From a bacterium (lineage in GTDB: Bacteria; BMS3Abin14): a stretch of 5,346 nt of DNA. The DNA lies in contig CP070682.1 in NCBI GenBank assembly GCA_020352595.1, forward strand, positions 1,294,978-1,300,323. The letters are read 5' to 3'. Below, in pieces: positions 4,435 through 5,346 of this stretch; position 1 is the stretch's first letter; each line of letters begins with the position of its first letter. The translations under genes were made by a program, and so were the position numbers. The notes below the pieces were generated by a model. That model did no database searches and was not told the origin of the DNA. It saw only the letters and a program-made list of their open reading frames with translations.

Positions 4435-5346
4435 ATGACTGTTCCAGACACCAGACACCAGAAACCAGACACTGTCCTGGTTGCCATGTCCGGCGGTGTG
4501 GATTCCTCGGTTGCCGCCGCCGTACTCGTGGAACAGGGTTACAGGGTCGTGGGGGTGACGATGCTGCTCTGGCCGGAGGAGGTCCCGGGTGCCGATGAGG
4601 GGTGCTGCGGCACGGCCCACCTCACCGATGCCCGGGCCGTGTGCCACGCGCTGGGCATCCCCCACTACACCATGGACCTGAAGGCCCAGTTCCTCTCCGA
4701 TGTGGTGGAGCCCTTCGTCGCCACCTACCGGGCGGGCCGGACCCCCAACCCCTGCATCCTGTGCAACGAACACCTGAAGTTCAGACACCTCCTGAGCAAG
4801 GCGCGCGCCGTGGGTGCCGATCTGCTCGCCACAGGCCACTACGCGCGGATCCTCGGGGAAGGGCCCTACCGGCTGGCGCGGGGAGTCGACACCTCCAAGG
4901 ACCAGTCCTACTTCCTCTTCACACTGGGGCAGCCGGAGCTGGGGCACCTGCTCTTCCCGCTGGGATCCATGACGAAGGGGCAGGTGCGGCGGAAGGCGTG
5001 GAGCCTGGGTCTGCCCGTGCACGAGAAACCTGAAAGCCAGGAGATCTGCTTTGTCCCGCCCGGGGGGCTCCGGGACTTCATACGCCGGAGGACCGAGAGC
5101 ATGCCGGGGCCGGGGGACATCGTGGACACGGGGGGCACCGTTCTCGGGACCCACGACGGGGCATGCTTTTACACCGTGGGCCAGAGAAAAGGTTTGGGCA
5201 TCGCAGCCCCTGAGCCCCTCTACGTCGTCCGCATCGATGCCGCTTCCAACACGGTGGTCGTGGGCAGCCGCGAGGAGGCCTCCACCGGGGGGTTCACCGC
5301 TTCTGGCGTCACCTGGGTGGGGGGCGGGCCCAAGGCGCCCAGCTTC
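4435..5346 (+). CDS. mnmA: tRNA-specific 2-thiouridylase MnmA (3' truncated by the window end)
   Basis: Activates U34 of tRNAs for Lys, Glu and Gln with ATP and inserts sulfur supplied by IscS, directly or through relay proteins; cytoplasmic. The visible 304 residues reach the window edge with no stop; family members are about 350-380. The PP-loop SGGVDSS is at 19-25, followed by GYRVVGVTMLLW. TPNPCILCNEHLKF (103-116) carries the first catalytic cysteine, C110. ATGHYAR (132-138) and KDQSYFLF (155-162) are family motifs. SQEICFV (201-207) carries the persulfide cysteine C205. GQRKGLGI (249-256) lies in the central domain. The ATG at 4435 is the only start that keeps the first beta strand (TVLVAMSGG): a TAA at 4429-4431 blocks extension, and the next in-frame ATG (4486) is inside that strand. 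No Shine-Dalgarno is visible. Residues 4-13 come from a heptamer repeat. Confidence 0.95.
   Translation, partial: MTVPDTRHQKPDTVLVAMSGGVDSSVAAAVLVEQGYRVVGVTMLLWPEEVPGADEGCCGTAHLTDARAVCHALGIPHYTMDLKAQFLSDVVEPFVATYRAGRTPNPCILCNEHLKFRHLLSKARAVGADLLATGHYARILGEGPYRLARGVDTSKDQSYFLFTLGQPELGHLLFPLGSMTKGQVRRKAWSLGLPVHEKPESQEICFVPPGGLRDFIRRRTESMPGPGDIVDTGGTVLGTHDGACFYTVGQRKGLGIAAPEPLYVVRIDAASNTVVVGSREEASTGGFTASGVTWVGGGPKAPSF
4444..4471 (+). repeat. Heptamer tandem repeat, unit CCAGACA (4 units), inside the mnmA start
   Basis: CCAGACA at 4444-4450, 4451-4457 and 4465-4471, with CCAGAAA at 4458-4464, form four phased 7-nt units. They encode MnmA residues 4-13 (PDTRHQKPDT), ahead of the conserved first strand. 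AACCAG at 4463-4468 can also pair with CTGGTT at 4477-4482. Confidence 0.8.

Noticed and set aside
3681..4471. The repeat arrays as a CRISPR
   Set aside because: Units are 7 nt and directly abutting, with no spacers and no cas genes.
4420..5154. Minus-strand open frame opposite mnmA
   Set aside because: MnmA motifs run through the whole + strand frame; the antisense product is Pro/Gly/His-rich and unlike any family.

Overview
The window is GC-rich DNA with every convincing gene on the + strand, tightly packed and often overlapping. The gene set (ComEA-like helix-hairpin-helix protein, CysE, IscR, IscS, IscU, a small Cys-rich TIGR04076-like protein, MnmA) and the heptamer-repeat intergenic DNA suggest a bacterial chromosome, probably from the broad deltaproteobacterial group (Desulfobacterota/Desulfuromonadota) or a related lineage. 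That placement is an inference from gene order and protein style; no taxonomic marker is present. I see no mobile element, phage gene, CRISPR array, tRNA or rRNA.

Layout. Positions 1-138 may hold the C-terminal end of an unidentified upstream gene. Positions 183-842 encode a membrane-anchored or secreted protein with a tandem helix-hairpin-helix module of the ComEA type. A good sigma-70-like promoter (TTGACA, 17-nt spacer, AT-rich -10) lies over the end of that gene. An imperfect inverted repeat follows it and could be an IscR/Rrf2 operator. From 884 to 3680 runs a compact sulfur and iron-sulfur operon, cysE-iscR-iscS-iscU: the first two junctions are ATGA stop/start overlaps and the third is a 45-nt AT-rich gap. 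A strong intrinsic terminator at 3715-3743 closes it. A 140-residue Cys/His-rich protein (3850-4272) has its own possible extended -10 promoter. The window ends inside mnmA (4435 to the end), which lacks roughly the last 50-60 codons.

How the genes work together. CysE makes O-acetylserine, the precursor for cysteine. IscS takes sulfur from cysteine as a persulfide. IscU uses that sulfur to build Fe-S clusters, and IscR is expected to sense cluster status and control the operon. MnmA uses IscS-derived sulfur to thiolate U34 of certain tRNAs. The stretch therefore links cysteine supply to Fe-S assembly and tRNA thiolation. HscA, HscB, ferredoxin and IscA are not in the window.

The least ordinary features are three separate tandem arrays that all have a 7-nt period, within 0.8 kb. 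One of them forms the first codons of mnmA, whose only plausible start has no Shine-Dalgarno sequence. The Cys-rich TIGR04076-like gene sitting between iscU and mnmA is the best candidate for undescribed biology. The rest is a recognisable, well-conserved pathway locus, and I do not see a clear new system.
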